Assembly: GCF_003293845.1 (NCBI RefSeq)
Contig: NZ_QLST01000001.1
Location: forward strand, 1-64,000
Source of the DNA: Flavobacterium tibetense
GTDB lineage: Bacteria > Bacteroidota > Bacteroidia > Flavobacteriales > Flavobacteriaceae
Length of the DNA stretch: 64,000 bases
Direction: 5' to 3'
This document shows positions 48,607 through 58,184 of this stretch, piece after piece; within the stretch, counting starts at the first letter, position 1, and every line of letters begins with the position of its first letter. The notes beneath the pieces were generated by a model that was not told the origin of the DNA, made no database searches, and was given only the letters and a program-made list of their open reading frames with translations. The translations under genes and the position numbers were made by a program.

Positions 48607-49467
48607 ATGAAAGGAATTATATTAGCAGGAGGTTCAGGCACGCGTTTACACCCATTAACATTAGCGGTGAGTAAGCAGTTAATGCCAATTTATGATAAAC
48701 CTATGATTTATTACCCATTATCGACCTTGATGTGGGCAGGAATTCGTGAGATTTTAATTATTTCAACGCCTCATGATTTACCTCTATTTCGTCAATTATT
48801 GGGCGATGGAACAAAATTAGGTTGCCGATTTGAATATGCTGTTCAAGAACATCCCAATGGATTAGCAGAAGCTTTTATCATTGGCAAAGAATTTGTTGGA
48901 AACGACAAAGTGGCTTTAATTTTAGGAGATAATATTTTCTATGGAACAGGTTTAGCCGAATTGTTACAAGCTAATAATAATCCAGATGGTGGAATTATCT
49001 ATGCGTATCATGTTCATGATCCAGAACGTTATGGCGTAGTAGATTTTGATAAAGACGGAAAAGTGTTGTCTATTGAAGAAAAGCCAGCTCAACCCAAATC
49101 AAACTATGCTGTTCCAGGTATTTATTTTTATGACAATGATGTTTTAGAAATTGCTGCCAATATCAAACCAAGTCACCGTGGTGAATTAGAAATTACTGAT
49201 GTGAATAAAGAATATTTGAAACGCGGTAAATTACAAGTAAGTATTTTGGATAGAGGAACTGCTTGGTTAGATACAGGAACGTTCCAATCGCTAATGCAAG
49301 CCGGACAATTTGTTGAAGTTATCGAAGAGCGTCAAGGTTTGAAAATTGGTGCTATTGAAGAAGCGGCCTACAAAATGGGCTTCATTGATGCTAATCAATT
49401 AAAATCTTTAGCTGAGCCGTTATTAAAAAGTGGTTACGGAAAACATTTAATGAGTTTAGTGAGCTAA
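48607..49467 (+). CDS. rfbA: Glucose-1-phosphate thymidylyltransferase
   Basis: 286 residues. The nucleotidyltransferase motif is [76 protein letters not shown] and [15 protein letters not shown] follow. It makes dTDP-glucose, the first step. Its stop is 1 nt before the rfbC ATG. Confidence 0.97.
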   Translation: MKGIILAGGSGTRLHPLTLAVSKQLMPIYDKPMIYYPLSTLMWAGIREILIISTPHDLPLFRQLLGDGTKLGCRFEYAVQEHPNGLAEAFIIGKEFVGNDKVALILGDNIFYGTGLAELLQANNNPDGGIIYAYHVHDPERYGVVDFDKDGKVLSIEEKPAQPKSNYAVPGIYFYDNDVLEIAANIKPSHRGELEITDVNKEYLKRGKLQVSILDRGTAWLDTGTFQSLMQAGQFVEVIEERQGLKIGAIEEAAYKMGFIDANQLKSLAEPLLKSGYGKHLMSLVS

Positions 49468-49468
49468 A

Positions 49469-50020
49469 ATGACATTTACAGAAACCAAACTAAAAGGATG
49501 TTTTATCCTTGAACCAAAAATAATAAAAGACGATCGTGGTTACTTCATGGAAAGCTTTAATGAAAAGACTTTTCAAGAAGGAATTGGACAAAAAGTGACT
49601 TTTGTTCAGGATAACCAATCGTTTTCAACTCGAGGTGTTTTGAGAGGATTGCATTACCAATGTGGCGAACATGCGCAAGCAAAGTTAGTTCGTGTTTTAC
49701 AGGGTGAAGTTTTGGATGTAGCGGTTGATTTACGTCCCAATTCAGAAACATATGGACAATATGAAGCTGTTTTACTTTCGGGAGAAAATCAAACACAGTT
49801 TTTTGTACCAAGAGGTTTTGCTCATGGCTTTCTAGTATTAAGTGAAACAGCAACTTTTTTTTATAAATGTGATAACTTCTACAACAAAGAAAGCGAAGGC
49901 GGTTTAATTTACAACGATGAAACTGTTAATATTAATTGGGATTTTCCTTTGGAAGAATTATTAATTTCAGAAAAAGACCAAGTTTTACCTAATCTTGAAA
50001 ATGCTAAAAAAGTATGGTAG
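49469..50020 (+). CDS. rfbC: dTDP-4-dehydrorhamnose 3,5-epimerase
   Basis: 183 residues. DRGYFMESFNEKTF, FVQDNQSFSTRGVLRGLHYQ (catalytic His), VLDVAVDLRPNSETYGQ and FFVPRGFAHGFLVLSE. Third step of dTDP-rhamnose synthesis. The 3' end overlaps rfbD by 7 bp. Confidence 0.97.
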   Translation: MTFTETKLKGCFILEPKIIKDDRGYFMESFNEKTFQEGIGQKVTFVQDNQSFSTRGVLRGLHYQCGEHAQAKLVRVLQGEVLDVAVDLRPNSETYGQYEAVLLSGENQTQFFVPRGFAHGFLVLSETATFFYKCDNFYNKESEGGLIYNDETVNINWDFPLEELLISEKDQVLPNLENAKKVW

Positions 50021-50889
50021 TTTTAGTTACAGGAGCCAATGGTCAATTAGGGCAATCCATTCAGTTTATTGCTAATAAATATCCCAACATTCAGTTTGTG
50101 TATACCGATTTTCAAGAAATGGACATTACCAATCTCGAAAGTTGTCAAACTGTTTTTTCAAAATATAAACCTCAATTTTGTATTAACACAGCGGCTTATA
50201 CAGCTGTTGATAAAGCCGAAAGTGAATCCGAAAAAGCCCATTTAATTAATGCTGTTGGCGCTGAAAATTTGGCAAAGGTTTGTAAAGAATTTGATACCAT
50301 CTTACTTCATATTTCAACTGATTTTATTTTTGACGGTACTTCGACTTCGCTCAGTTTGACAACTGGGTATAAAGAAACCGATATCCCAAATCCACAAAGC
50401 ATTTACGGACAAACCAAATTAGATGGTGAATTGGCTATTCAAAAAAGTTGGGAGAAACATTTCATTGTACGAACTTCTTGGGTGTATTCCCAATTTGCTA
50501 ATAACTTCATGAAAACCATGTTACGATTGGCTTCAGAACGCGATAGCCTGTCGGTTGTTAATGACCAGATAGGAACTCCAACAAATGCTGTTGATTTAGC
50601 AGAGGTTTTACTTACAATTATCCAATCACCCATCACCCATCACCCATCATTTTTTGGAATTTACAATTTTTCAAACGAAGGCGTATGTTCTTGGTATGAT
50701 TTTGCAAAAGAAATATTTCATCAAAAAGGAATTTCAATAGATTTACAACCCATTCCCACATCAGCTTATCCAACACTGGCAAAAAGACCCACATTCAGCG
50801 TTTTGGACAAATCAAAAATAAAGACTACTTTTCCCATCGCAATTGCAGATTGGAAGACCAGTTTAAAAAAATGCTTAGAATTGCTGTAG
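50014..50889 (+). CDS. rfbD: dTDP-4-dehydrorhamnose reductase
   Basis: 291 residues. GANGQLGQSIQFIA binds NAD(P)H. INTAAYTAVDKAESE, ISTDFIFDGT, and YGQTKLDGELAI hold the catalytic residues. Final step to dTDP-L-rhamnose. Two stretches look inserted in frame: STSLSLTTG after FDGT, encoded by the 24-bp repeat (50338-50362), and SPITHHPS, encoded by ATCACCC units (50625-50649). Both fall in surface-loop positions by my estimate. Confidence 0.95.
   Translation: MVVLVTGANGQLGQSIQFIANKYPNIQFVYTDFQEMDITNLESCQTVFSKYKPQFCINTAAYTAVDKAESESEKAHLINAVGAENLAKVCKEFDTILLHISTDFIFDGTSTSLSLTTGYKETDIPNPQSIYGQTKLDGELAIQKSWEKHFIVRTSWVYSQFANNFMKTMLRLASERDSLSVVNDQIGTPTNAVDLAEVLLTIIQSPITHHPSFFGIYNFSNEGVCSWYDFAKEIFHQKGISIDLQPIPTSAYPTLAKRPTFSVLDKSKIKTTFPIAIADWKTSLKKCLELL
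50338..50362 (+). repeat. 24-bp dispersed repeat inside rfbD
   Basis: Contains TTCGACTTCGCTCAG followed by TTTGACAA, a variant of the repeat in gltX (22785) and after 51999. It encodes TSTSLSLTT. Confidence 0.7.
50625..50649 (+). repeat. ATCACCC heptamer array inside rfbD
   Basis: Three ATCACCC units plus ATCA, coding for SPITHHPS. The reverse complement GATGGGT is a unit of the intergenic array at 5811-5845. Confidence 0.7.
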
Positions 50890-50892
50890 AAA

Positions 50893-51999
50893 ATGAAAAA
50901 AGTCGGCTTGGTTGTATGTTTGTTTTATTTCGTTGCTTCTTTCTCACAAGAAAAAGAAAAGCAAACATCCTATCTAGATGTTCAAGTTTTCAGAGGAAAT
51001 ATCTACAAACACGCCAATTATGTAAGTCATTTAATATCAGGACATCCCGATGGTTTTTTATTAAGTTACAATTGGAAAACTTTTGGTGAAAAAGAATGGC
51101 ACCAAGCATACAATTATCCTGATTATGGGATTTCGTATCATTATATCGATTTTAAGAATCAATATTTGGGAGCAAATCATGCTTTTGGATTGCATTATAA
51201 TTTCTATTTTCTTAATCGTCATTTGTTATTTCGTGTTTCGCAAGGTTTTGGTATAACCACAAATCCGTATGATAAAGAAACCAACAATAAGAACAACGCC
51301 TTTGGTACTAAAATTTTAGATAACAACTATTTTTTATTGCAATACCAAAAACAAAATATTTTAGATAAAGTTGGAATTCAGGCTGGTTTTATGCTAACCC
51401 ATTTTTCCAACGGTAGATTTAAAGCACCCAACAGCGGTATCAATACGTTTACATTTAATGTTGGTTTGAATTATAATTTTGATGAAGAACGAGAATTTAT
51501 AGTTGATTCGTTGCCATCAAAAGATACTTACAAAGAACGAATTAAATACAATATTGCATTTAGAACAGGAATTTCTGAAGGTCCAGTGCCGCATTTGGGA
51601 CAAAAACAGTTTTATCATATTGGTTTGTATGCCGATAAGCGTATTGGAAGAAAAAGCGCGTTACAAGTGGGAACCGATGTTTTCTTTTCGCGCTATCTTG
51701 AAGAATACATTAAATTTGTTTCTGTTGCTTTTCCAGAAGATCATGAATCGTACACAACACCCAGAACGGATTACAGAAGAATTGGGTTATTTGTGGGTCA
51801 CGAATTGTTTATAAACAAGCTTTCGGTTGAAACACAATTAGGTTATTACGTGTACAAGCCCTTTGACTATGAAATTGATATTTACCAAAGATTGGGAATG
51901 AAATATTATCTTTACCAAAATTGGTTTATTGGAGTTGGTTTAAAAACACATGGAGCCAGAGCGGAAGCTATAGAAGCTACATTAGGAATAAGATTGTAA
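50893..51999 (+). CDS. Acyloxyacyl hydrolase-like (PagL-type lipid A 3-O-deacylase)
   Basis: 368 residues with a signal peptide (LVVCLFYFVASFSQ). A beta-barrel-like sequence carries THFSNGRFKAPNSGINTFTF, resembling the PagL His-Ser active-site segment. It is much longer than the roughly 150-residue PagL, as is usual in Bacteroidota. It likely removes an acyl chain from lipid A in the outer membrane. Its place between rhamnose genes and glycosyltransferases fits LPS modification. Confidence 0.75.
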   Translation: MKKVGLVVCLFYFVASFSQEKEKQTSYLDVQVFRGNIYKHANYVSHLISGHPDGFLLSYNWKTFGEKEWHQAYNYPDYGISYHYIDFKNQYLGANHAFGLHYNFYFLNRHLLFRVSQGFGITTNPYDKETNNKNNAFGTKILDNNYFLLQYQKQNILDKVGIQAGFMLTHFSNGRFKAPNSGINTFTFNVGLNYNFDEEREFIVDSLPSKDTYKERIKYNIAFRTGISEGPVPHLGQKQFYHIGLYADKRIGRKSALQVGTDVFFSRYLEEYIKFVSVAFPEDHESYTTPRTDYRRIGLFVGHELFINKLSVETQLGYYVYKPFDYEIDIYQRLGMKYYLYQNWFIGVGLKTHGARAEAIEATLGIRL

Positions 52000-52000
52000 A

Positions 52001-52026
52001 TTTGTCAATTCGAGCGAAGTCGAGAA
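52001..52026 (-). repeat. 24-bp dispersed repeat, intergenic copy
   Basis: The reverse complement matches the gltX copy with two mismatches over 24 bp. It fills the 35-bp gap between two genes. Confidence 0.7.
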
Positions 52027-52034
52027 ATCTAAAT

Positions 52035-52796
52035 ATGAAAAATTACGTATTCTATTTTCTACTACTAATTCTAATAGGAGGCTGCGGGATTTCTGAAGAC
52101 TGTTTCAAAGGAAACGGAAATTCGGTAACGCAAGTGTTTCCATTGGAAGGTTTTACTAAAGTGAAAGTTTATGATGGTGTTGGACTAGTAATTAAAGAAG
52201 GTCCAAATTACGAAGTAAAAATTGTAACTAACGATAAAATTATAGACAATATTGATGTTTCATTACAAGGCGATATGTTAGTGGCTAAAGATAATTCTAC
52301 TTGCAATATTGCTAGGGATTATGGGCAGACGGTGGTTTATGTGACGGTTCCAAACGGTTCAATTTTACCTTTAATTCAAGAATTAGAATTGTATTGTAAA
52401 ACCGAACAAAAAATACAATCTAATGGTCTTTTACATTCACCTATCATAAGATTATTTTCTATTGAAGATGATGGAGATGGTGCTGGAACTGGTGATTTTT
52501 ATATCCAAGTTGCTAATGGTCAATTGGTTGTTGAAAGTAATAGTACTTCAAATTTTTATGTAAGCGGACAATGCGAAGAAATGCTTTTGAATTTCTATTT
52601 TGGAAACGGAAGATTTTATGGAGAAGATTTACATGCTGAAAATATAAAAATATTCCAAAGAGGTTCTAATGATATGATTGTTTTTCCTGTGGCAAAAATA
52701 GAAGGAACTATTTTTTCAACGGGAAATGTTATTTTAAAAAATGTACCTCCAGTTGTTGATGTGGAGGAAGTTTTTACAGGGAGATTAATATATTAG
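52035..52796 (+). CDS. DUF2807 (head GIN domain) lipoprotein
   Basis: 253 residues from the ATG at 52035; the open frame extends 38 codons upstream through the previous gene and is not real. The lipobox LILIGGC gives a Cys at about 18. The GIN beta-helix region follows (FTKVKVYDGVGLVIKEGPNYEV, FYIQVANGQLVVESNSTSNFYVSG). Outer- or inner-membrane-anchored. Function unknown; a non-lipoprotein relative is at 31648. Confidence 0.82.
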   Translation: MKNYVFYFLLLILIGGCGISEDCFKGNGNSVTQVFPLEGFTKVKVYDGVGLVIKEGPNYEVKIVTNDKIIDNIDVSLQGDMLVAKDNSTCNIARDYGQTVVYVTVPNGSILPLIQELELYCKTEQKIQSNGLLHSPIIRLFSIEDDGDGAGTGDFYIQVANGQLVVESNSTSNFYVSGQCEEMLLNFYFGNGRFYGEDLHAENIKIFQRGSNDMIVFPVAKIEGTIFSTGNVILKNVPPVVDVEEVFTGRLIY

Positions 52797-52799
52797 ATA

Positions 52800-53768
52800 A
52801 TGAGTCAAAATAAAAACATATATTGTCTGACTCCAGTTTTTAACGACTGGGAAAGTTTTACCATTTTACTTCAAGAAGTTACTAAAATTAGACAACAATT
52901 CACTAATTATAATTTTTTTATTGTAGCTGTTAATGACGGCTCTACAGAAGATTTATCTAAAGATTTTAGCTTTATAGATATTCCTATTTCTATTTTAAAT
53001 CTAAAAATAAATATTGGACATCAAAGAGCGATTGCTGTTGGTTTACAATATATTTATAATGAAGTTTCCGATTATGATTTTGTAGTAGTCATGGATAGTG
53101 ATGGAGAAGACAAGCCTCAAGATATCAAGGAATTAATCAACAAAGCAGAACAAGAACAAGAAAAGAAAATTATCTTTGCTCAACGTAAAAAACGTCAAGA
53201 ATCTGTGTTTTTTAAAACGGGTTATTTCTTTTATAAATACTTATTTTATTTTTTAACTGGACAAAAGATAAGTTTTGGAAACTTTAGTATTATACCCAAA
53301 AAATTACTCTCTAAAGTAGTACATCAAAACAATATATGGAATCATTATTCAGGAGGAATTATTCAGTCTAAAATTCCATTTGATATGGTTCAGTTAGATA
53401 GAGGAAAACGATATAAAGGTGTCTCAAAAATGAACTTTAATAGCTTAATCATTCACGGTTTAAGCTCTATTGCAGTATATTTTGATTTCCTGTCTTTACG
53501 AATTTTAAGATATTCGCTTTATGGAATTGGAATTTGTTTTGTTTCAGTTTTATTTATTCTGTATCAAAAATTATTTACAGATAATGCCATTCCAGGTTGG
53601 GCTTCAAGCTTGATTTTAATTATATCAGGCATAATTTTACAATTGTTTTCTGTTACGTTGATTGTGCTTTTGTTACAATTAAGTTCAAGAAAAAACATCA
53701 GTGCTCCTAACCCTAAAGTTTATAAAGATTTTATTGAAGAGATTAATATTAATAGAATAGAAAAATGA
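52800..53768 (+). CDS. Glycosyltransferase family 2 with C-terminal membrane helices (DPM1/GtrB-like)
   Basis: 322 residues. GT2 fold: IYCLTPVFNDWESF, VAVNDGSTEDL, NIGHQRAIAVGLQYIY, VVVMDSDGEDKPQDI. Two helices follow (about 235-258, 270-295), as in polyisoprenyl-phosphate sugar synthases. It probably makes a lipid-phosphate sugar for the following GT39-type enzyme, whose start overlaps its stop by 4 bp. Confidence 0.85.
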   Translation: MSQNKNIYCLTPVFNDWESFTILLQEVTKIRQQFTNYNFFIVAVNDGSTEDLSKDFSFIDIPISILNLKINIGHQRAIAVGLQYIYNEVSDYDFVVVMDSDGEDKPQDIKELINKAEQEQEKKIIFAQRKKRQESVFFKTGYFFYKYLFYFLTGQKISFGNFSIIPKKLLSKVVHQNNIWNHYSGGIIQSKIPFDMVQLDRGKRYKGVSKMNFNSLIIHGLSSIAVYFDFLSLRILRYSLYGIGICFVSVLFILYQKLFTDNAIPGWASSLILIISGIILQLFSVTLIVLLLQLSSRKNISAPNPKVYKDFIEEININRIEK

Positions 53769-55621
53769 ATATAATAAATAGCTTAAAAAATAATTATTGG
53801 CTCTTAATAATACTAGTATTAGGTTCAATATTAAGATTTTATCATATTGATTTTCAAAGCCCTTGGTTAGACGAGATTCATACTTTAAATGAATCAAATC
53901 CAGATATTTCTTTTTTTGATTTATATGGCGCTATAGCATCAGGAGAGCAAATGCCACCTCTTTATTTTTATTTACTTTATTTTATTTTCAAAATTTTTGG
54001 GTATACAATTTTTGTTGCGAGAACATTTTCAGCTTTGTTAGGGGTATTTAGTTTATATTCAATTTATCTTCTAGGTAAAGAATTAGTAAATAAACGAGTA
54101 GGCTTAATATCGGCATTTATTTTAGGAGTCAATTACTTTCATTTGTATTATTCTCAAGAAGCTAGACCATATATTTTATTAACACTATTCACAATTTTTT
54201 CTTTTTATAAATTGATTATATATCTTAAAAAGCCAAATATTAAGAATGCCTTACTTTATGGTCTTTTTGCTGGTTTAATGATTAATAGTCATTTTTTTGG
54301 TCTTTTTACGCTTTTTACACAATGTTTTATATTATTAATATTTCTAATTCTTTCTGAAAAAACGAATAAGAAAACATTTTTTATAAATTCTTTTTTAGCA
54401 GGAATTTTAGTGTTTATTTTGTTTATTCCAGCTATTAAAATATTTATTAAAGTAACTGAAATTAAAGAATTTTGGATTCCCGCTCCAACAATTGATGCTT
54501 ATACATTGGTTTTTAGAGAGTTTTTTGGAAATTCAGAATTGATACTTTGTTTTATTGGGGTTTTTCTATTTTTCTATTTTATCAAAATATCAAAAGTGAA
54601 AGATTTTCCAATCTCTTATGAAAGAGTAGTTAAAGATAAAGAAGTTTTTGCTTTCTTAATTTTAATATCTTGGACAGTAATTACAATTTTAATACCATTA
54701 GTCCGTTCTTATTTGTCAACACCAATGATTATTAGTAGGTATTTTATCGTTGTTTTACCTGCAATTGTTTTGTTATTATCTATTGGTTTACAACAATTTA
54801 AAAATAAAATTATACAAATGGGTTTATTAATTTTATTTCTTGTTATTTCATTAGTTGATATTTTTGTAGTTAAGAATTACTATAATGGAGTATTTAAAGC
54901 TCAATTTAGAGAAGCGACTTCGTTTATTAAAGAGAACAATGATAAATTAGAACCTGTTGTAAGTAGTTTGGATTGGTATTTACCTTATTTTTTTAATAAT
55001 GAATCTAAAAATCAAGAAATTATTGGGAAAACACTAGATTTGTTTGTCACAGAAATGTATTCTGATTCTACTAAAATAAAACCCTTTTGGTATTTAGACG
55101 GGCATGGAAGAGAATTTAATCCAAATGATGAAACTTTAGATTTTTTAAACAAACATTTTTATATAGAAAATAATTATGATGCTTTTCAAGCATGGACCAA
55201 ACATTTCATTTTATTGAAAGACGTTCCAAAAACAATAGATATCTCAAGTTACAAAGAAATAAAACAAATTAATGGCGATTTATTTATTTTTAACATTGAA
55301 AACTTCGAGTTTGATAATGATAACTTAAAAGTAAGTGGTTGGGCTTATTTTGAGAATCAAGAATCTTTAAAAACGGTAATTAATATTGTTTTAGTAAAAG
55401 AAGAAACCACATCAGCATTACGTTTAAATACTCAAAAGGTTAATAGACCTGATGTGACAAAGTATTTTAATAGTTCATATAGTATTGATCATTCTGGTTT
55501 TCAATCTAACCTAGACATCAGCAATTTAGATGAAGGAAAATATAAAATTGCAATTTTTTTACAAAATAAAGAAACTAGAAAAGAAGGATTAATAATTACA
55601 GATAAGGAAATTGAAAAATAA
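53765..55621 (+). CDS. Glycosyltransferase family 39-like (ArnT/PMT-type) membrane protein
   Basis: 618 residues with about ten to twelve helices. FYHIDFQSPWLDEIHTLNESN early on is the GT-C catalytic Asp-Glu loop. FHLYYSQEARPYILLTLFT is the next conserved loop. It should transfer a sugar from a polyprenyl-phosphate donor on the periplasmic side. A soluble C-terminal domain of about 180 residues follows. Coupled by a 4-bp overlap with the GT2 gene that may supply its donor. Confidence 0.83.
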   Translation: MNIINSLKNNYWLLIILVLGSILRFYHIDFQSPWLDEIHTLNESNPDISFFDLYGAIASGEQMPPLYFYLLYFIFKIFGYTIFVARTFSALLGVFSLYSIYLLGKELVNKRVGLISAFILGVNYFHLYYSQEARPYILLTLFTIFSFYKLIIYLKKPNIKNALLYGLFAGLMINSHFFGLFTLFTQCFILLIFLILSEKTNKKTFFINSFLAGILVFILFIPAIKIFIKVTEIKEFWIPAPTIDAYTLVFREFFGNSELILCFIGVFLFFYFIKISKVKDFPISYERVVKDKEVFAFLILISWTVITILIPLVRSYLSTPMIISRYFIVVLPAIVLLLSIGLQQFKNKIIQMGLLILFLVISLVDIFVVKNYYNGVFKAQFREATSFIKENNDKLEPVVSSLDWYLPYFFNNESKNQEIIGKTLDLFVTEMYSDSTKIKPFWYLDGHGREFNPNDETLDFLNKHFYIENNYDAFQAWTKHFILLKDVPKTIDISSYKEIKQINGDLFIFNIENFEFDNDNLKVSGWAYFENQESLKTVINIVLVKEETTSALRLNTQKVNRPDVTKYFNSSYSIDHSGFQSNLDISNLDEGKYKIAIFLQNKETRKEGLIITDKEIEK

Positions 55622-55627
55622 GTAAAC

Positions 55628-56290
55628 ATGAATTATAAAGATAAATCAACATCATATTTCTCAAACATAAGATACGATTTAGTGAATCTTCTAGATGAAA
55701 GTCAAACAAATTTAAAAGTTATGGAAATTGGAGCGGCTTATGGAGAAACACTATTTTATATTAAAAGTAAAGGAATAGCTTCAGAGGTTGTTGGAGTTGA
55801 CATTTTTGAAGATAAAGAAAATAAAGAAAATTACAAAAATCTTGATCGTTTCATTTTTGATGATATTGAGCGTATTGATTTTCCAGAATATTATGGTTAT
55901 TTTGATTTAATTTTATTGCCAGATGTTTTAGAGCATTTAATTGAACCTAAAAATGTTCTAAATAAAGTTCGTAAGTATTTAAAAGATGATGGAATAATAA
56001 TAGTTAGTATGCCAAATATTAGACATTATTCGGCATTGAAAAAAATATTTATTAATGGAGATTTTGGTTATGAAGAGAGTGGAATTTTTGACTCAACACA
56101 TTTGCGTTTTTATTGCAGAAAAAACATAAAAGAACTGTTGGAAAATTCTGGATTTAAAACACTTTTAGAAGTAGGGGCTATAAAAAATTACAAAGGAAAT
56201 TCTATTACAAAGATAATCAACAAGTTAACATTGGGTATTTTTGAAGAATTTTTTTCGTATCAATATTTTTTTAAGTCAAAAAAAGTATAA
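55628..56290 (+). CDS. Class I SAM-dependent methyltransferase
   Basis: 220 residues. Motif I LKVMEIGAAYGETLFYIKSKG, motif II YFDLILLPDVLEHLIEPKNVLNKVRKYLKDDGIIIVSMPN. It probably methylates a sugar or lipid intermediate of the polysaccharide. Placed 6 nt after the GT39-like gene in the same operon. Confidence 0.82.
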   Translation: MNYKDKSTSYFSNIRYDLVNLLDESQTNLKVMEIGAAYGETLFYIKSKGIASEVVGVDIFEDKENKENYKNLDRFIFDDIERIDFPEYYGYFDLILLPDVLEHLIEPKNVLNKVRKYLKDDGIIIVSMPNIRHYSALKKIFINGDFGYEESGIFDSTHLRFYCRKNIKELLENSGFKTLLEVGAIKNYKGNSITKIINKLTLGIFEEFFSYQYFFKSKKV

Positions 56291-56314
56291 TTTTGTAAAA
56301 AAAAAAATAAAGAA

Positions 56315-56848
56315 ATGAACTCAAAATTTATACTTCCATATTTACTATTTACAATAGTATTTGTTTCTTGTAAAAAAGAAAAAACAGATAATCAGATTGA
56401 GTCTGAAGAAAAATCAAAAACATTTGATGTTACACTAAATATGGTTGTAAGTCAAGATGATAATTTTCAGATTTTTTACATTGATGGATCAAATCAAGAT
56501 TTTGATGAAAACAAGTCACTATGGGTTTCTGTAAAAGGCTCTTTAGAACCTCAAGATATTATATTTAATTTGCCAGAAGACGTTATTCCTTCAAATATTA
56601 GACTGGATTTAGGGAATAATGAAAATCAGTCAGCAATGAAATTAAATAGCTTTAAAATGAGTTACTATGACAAATCGTATGAGTTAAAAGATACTTTAAT
56701 TTTAAGAAACTTTGTAATAGGAGAGCAATTGAATTATGACAAAACTACATCTACTTTAACTCCAAACAAAGGAAAAGCAACAATCTATGATCCACTTCTA
56801 TATCCTCAAAGTAACTTGAGAGAAGAAATAGAAAAAATTGTAAAATAA
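56315..56848 (+). CDS. Unknown lipoprotein
   Basis: 177 residues. Lipobox LLFTIVFVSC, then acidic, Ser/Asp/Glu-rich sequence (DNQIESEEKSKTFDV). No domain recognised; VSVKGSLEPQDIIFNLPEDVIPSNIRLDLG may be a beta domain. A terminator follows. Its place inside the polysaccharide cluster is unexplained. Confidence 0.7.
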   Translation: MNSKFILPYLLFTIVFVSCKKEKTDNQIESEEKSKTFDVTLNMVVSQDDNFQIFYIDGSNQDFDENKSLWVSVKGSLEPQDIIFNLPEDVIPSNIRLDLGNNENQSAMKLNSFKMSYYDKSYELKDTLILRNFVIGEQLNYDKTTSTLTPNKGKATIYDPLLYPQSNLREEIEKIVK

Positions 56849-56868
56849 ATTGAAAATAAAATAAATTG

Positions 56869-56897
56869 AAAAGTTGCCTCAATTGGTAACTTTTTTT
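56869..56897 (+). terminator. Internal terminator before the flippase gene
   Basis: A 10-bp stem with a G-U pair (56869-56878 with 56885-56894) and a run of T to 56897. It ends 13 nt before the next ATG, so the flippase may be read through or attenuated. Confidence 0.8.
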
Positions 56898-56909
56898 ATT
56901 TTTATAAAA

Positions 56910-58184
56910 ATGAAGTTATTCAACCCAAATTTAAAAAAATTAATATCTTCTTCAGGAACCAATTTTTTGTTTCGTGTTTTTGGTTTAGGAACTTCTTTTT
57001 TAATTGTTTTATTAATTTCTCGACTATTTGGAGTCGCTAATTATGGTAGTTATGCTTTAATTTTTACTATTTCTCAAGCCATAGCTATGATTTTTGCATT
57101 AGGCATTCCAAATACATTAATTGTGTTAATAGGGAATAGGAGTTTAAGTCAAATAGAAGCAAAAAAGTTATTATTCAAAGGAGTTAAAGTAACACTTTTT
57201 TTTTCAATAATTCCGTTTGTTTTATTGTATTTAAATGCTGGTTTTATTTCTGTTAAATGGTTTGACACAGTAGAATTGACAAGTTATTTTGAAATAGTTG
57301 CTTTTACAATACCTTTTTTTATACTACACGAGCTTTTTTTATATTATTTCATCTCAATTAAAAATTTTTTAGCTTACAACATTTTTATGTTTGTTTTGCC
57401 AAATCTTTTATTAATACTTTTATTAATACTTTTTTATTACATTGGAAAAACAGATTATTATACTTTTTTAGCTTTTACTTTTTCAATAGTTTTGATAGTT
57501 TTTTTAGAATTTATTTTTATATATGAGTCAAAAATACATAAAACACCCCATATTATTTCAACAAAAGCGTTAATAAAAACAGCTTCTCCAATGTTGTTTA
57601 GTGGACTTTTATTATATCTTTTGAATTGGACAGATGTAATAATGCTTGGGATAATGACTAGTGAAGAACAAGTAGGTGTTTATAACATTGCCTACAAAAT
57701 AGGCAGTGTTGGCTTTTTAGTAATTGTGTCTGTGAGTACAATAATTACACCTAGAATTGCCGAATTATATGGAAATGAAGACATGCAAGAATTGAAAAAG
57801 TTAATTCAAAATTCAACAAGACTAATTTCTATTTTAACTATTCCGTTAATTTTAATTTTAATTTTAGGCAGCAAATTTATTTTATCATTTTTTGGCGACG
57901 ATGTCATTTCTGGTAGTTCTACATTAATTATTATATCTTTAGGTATTTTGTTTAGCGCAATTGCGGGTAATGTAGATCAAATATTAAACATGACTAACCA
58001 TCAAGTATTATTGAGAAATATCACATTATTTAGTTTTTTTATTAATATCACATTGAATTATATATTAATTCCATTGTATGGAATTAATGGTGCCGCTATC
58101 GCTAGTTTAATTTCTAATGTAGTTATAAATTCACTTTGTATTTATTATATAAGAAAAAAACTAGGTTTTTATACTTTATTTTAA
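56910..58184 (+). CDS. Wzx-type oligosaccharide flippase
   Basis: 424 residues from the ATG at 56910 (a TTG at 56874 falls in the terminator stem and is rejected). About 12 helices of the MATE/PST type: FRVFGLGTSFLIVLLISRLFGVANYGSYAL at the start, then LLYLLNWTDVIMLGIMTSEEQVGVYNIAYKIGSV. It flips lipid-linked oligosaccharide across the inner membrane. Very A+T-rich. Adjacent to a GT2 and a Wzy-like gene. Confidence 0.87.
   Translation: MKLFNPNLKKLISSSGTNFLFRVFGLGTSFLIVLLISRLFGVANYGSYALIFTISQAIAMIFALGIPNTLIVLIGNRSLSQIEAKKLLFKGVKVTLFFSIIPFVLLYLNAGFISVKWFDTVELTSYFEIVAFTIPFFILHELFLYYFISIKNFLAYNIFMFVLPNLLLILLLILFYYIGKTDYYTFLAFTFSIVLIVFLEFIFIYESKIHKTPHIISTKALIKTASPMLFSGLLLYLLNWTDVIMLGIMTSEEQVGVYNIAYKIGSVGFLVIVSVSTIITPRIAELYGNEDMQELKKLIQNSTRLISILTIPLILILILGSKFILSFFGDDVISGSSTLIIISLGILFSAIAGNVDQILNMTNHQVLLRNITLFSFFINITLNYILIPLYGINGAAIASLISNVVINSLCIYYIRKKLGFYTLF

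Noticed and set aside
51921-52034. Longer N-terminus for the DUF2807 lipoprotein
   Set aside because: The extra 38 codons run through the end of the previous gene and lack a signal; the ATG at 52035 gives a clean lipobox.
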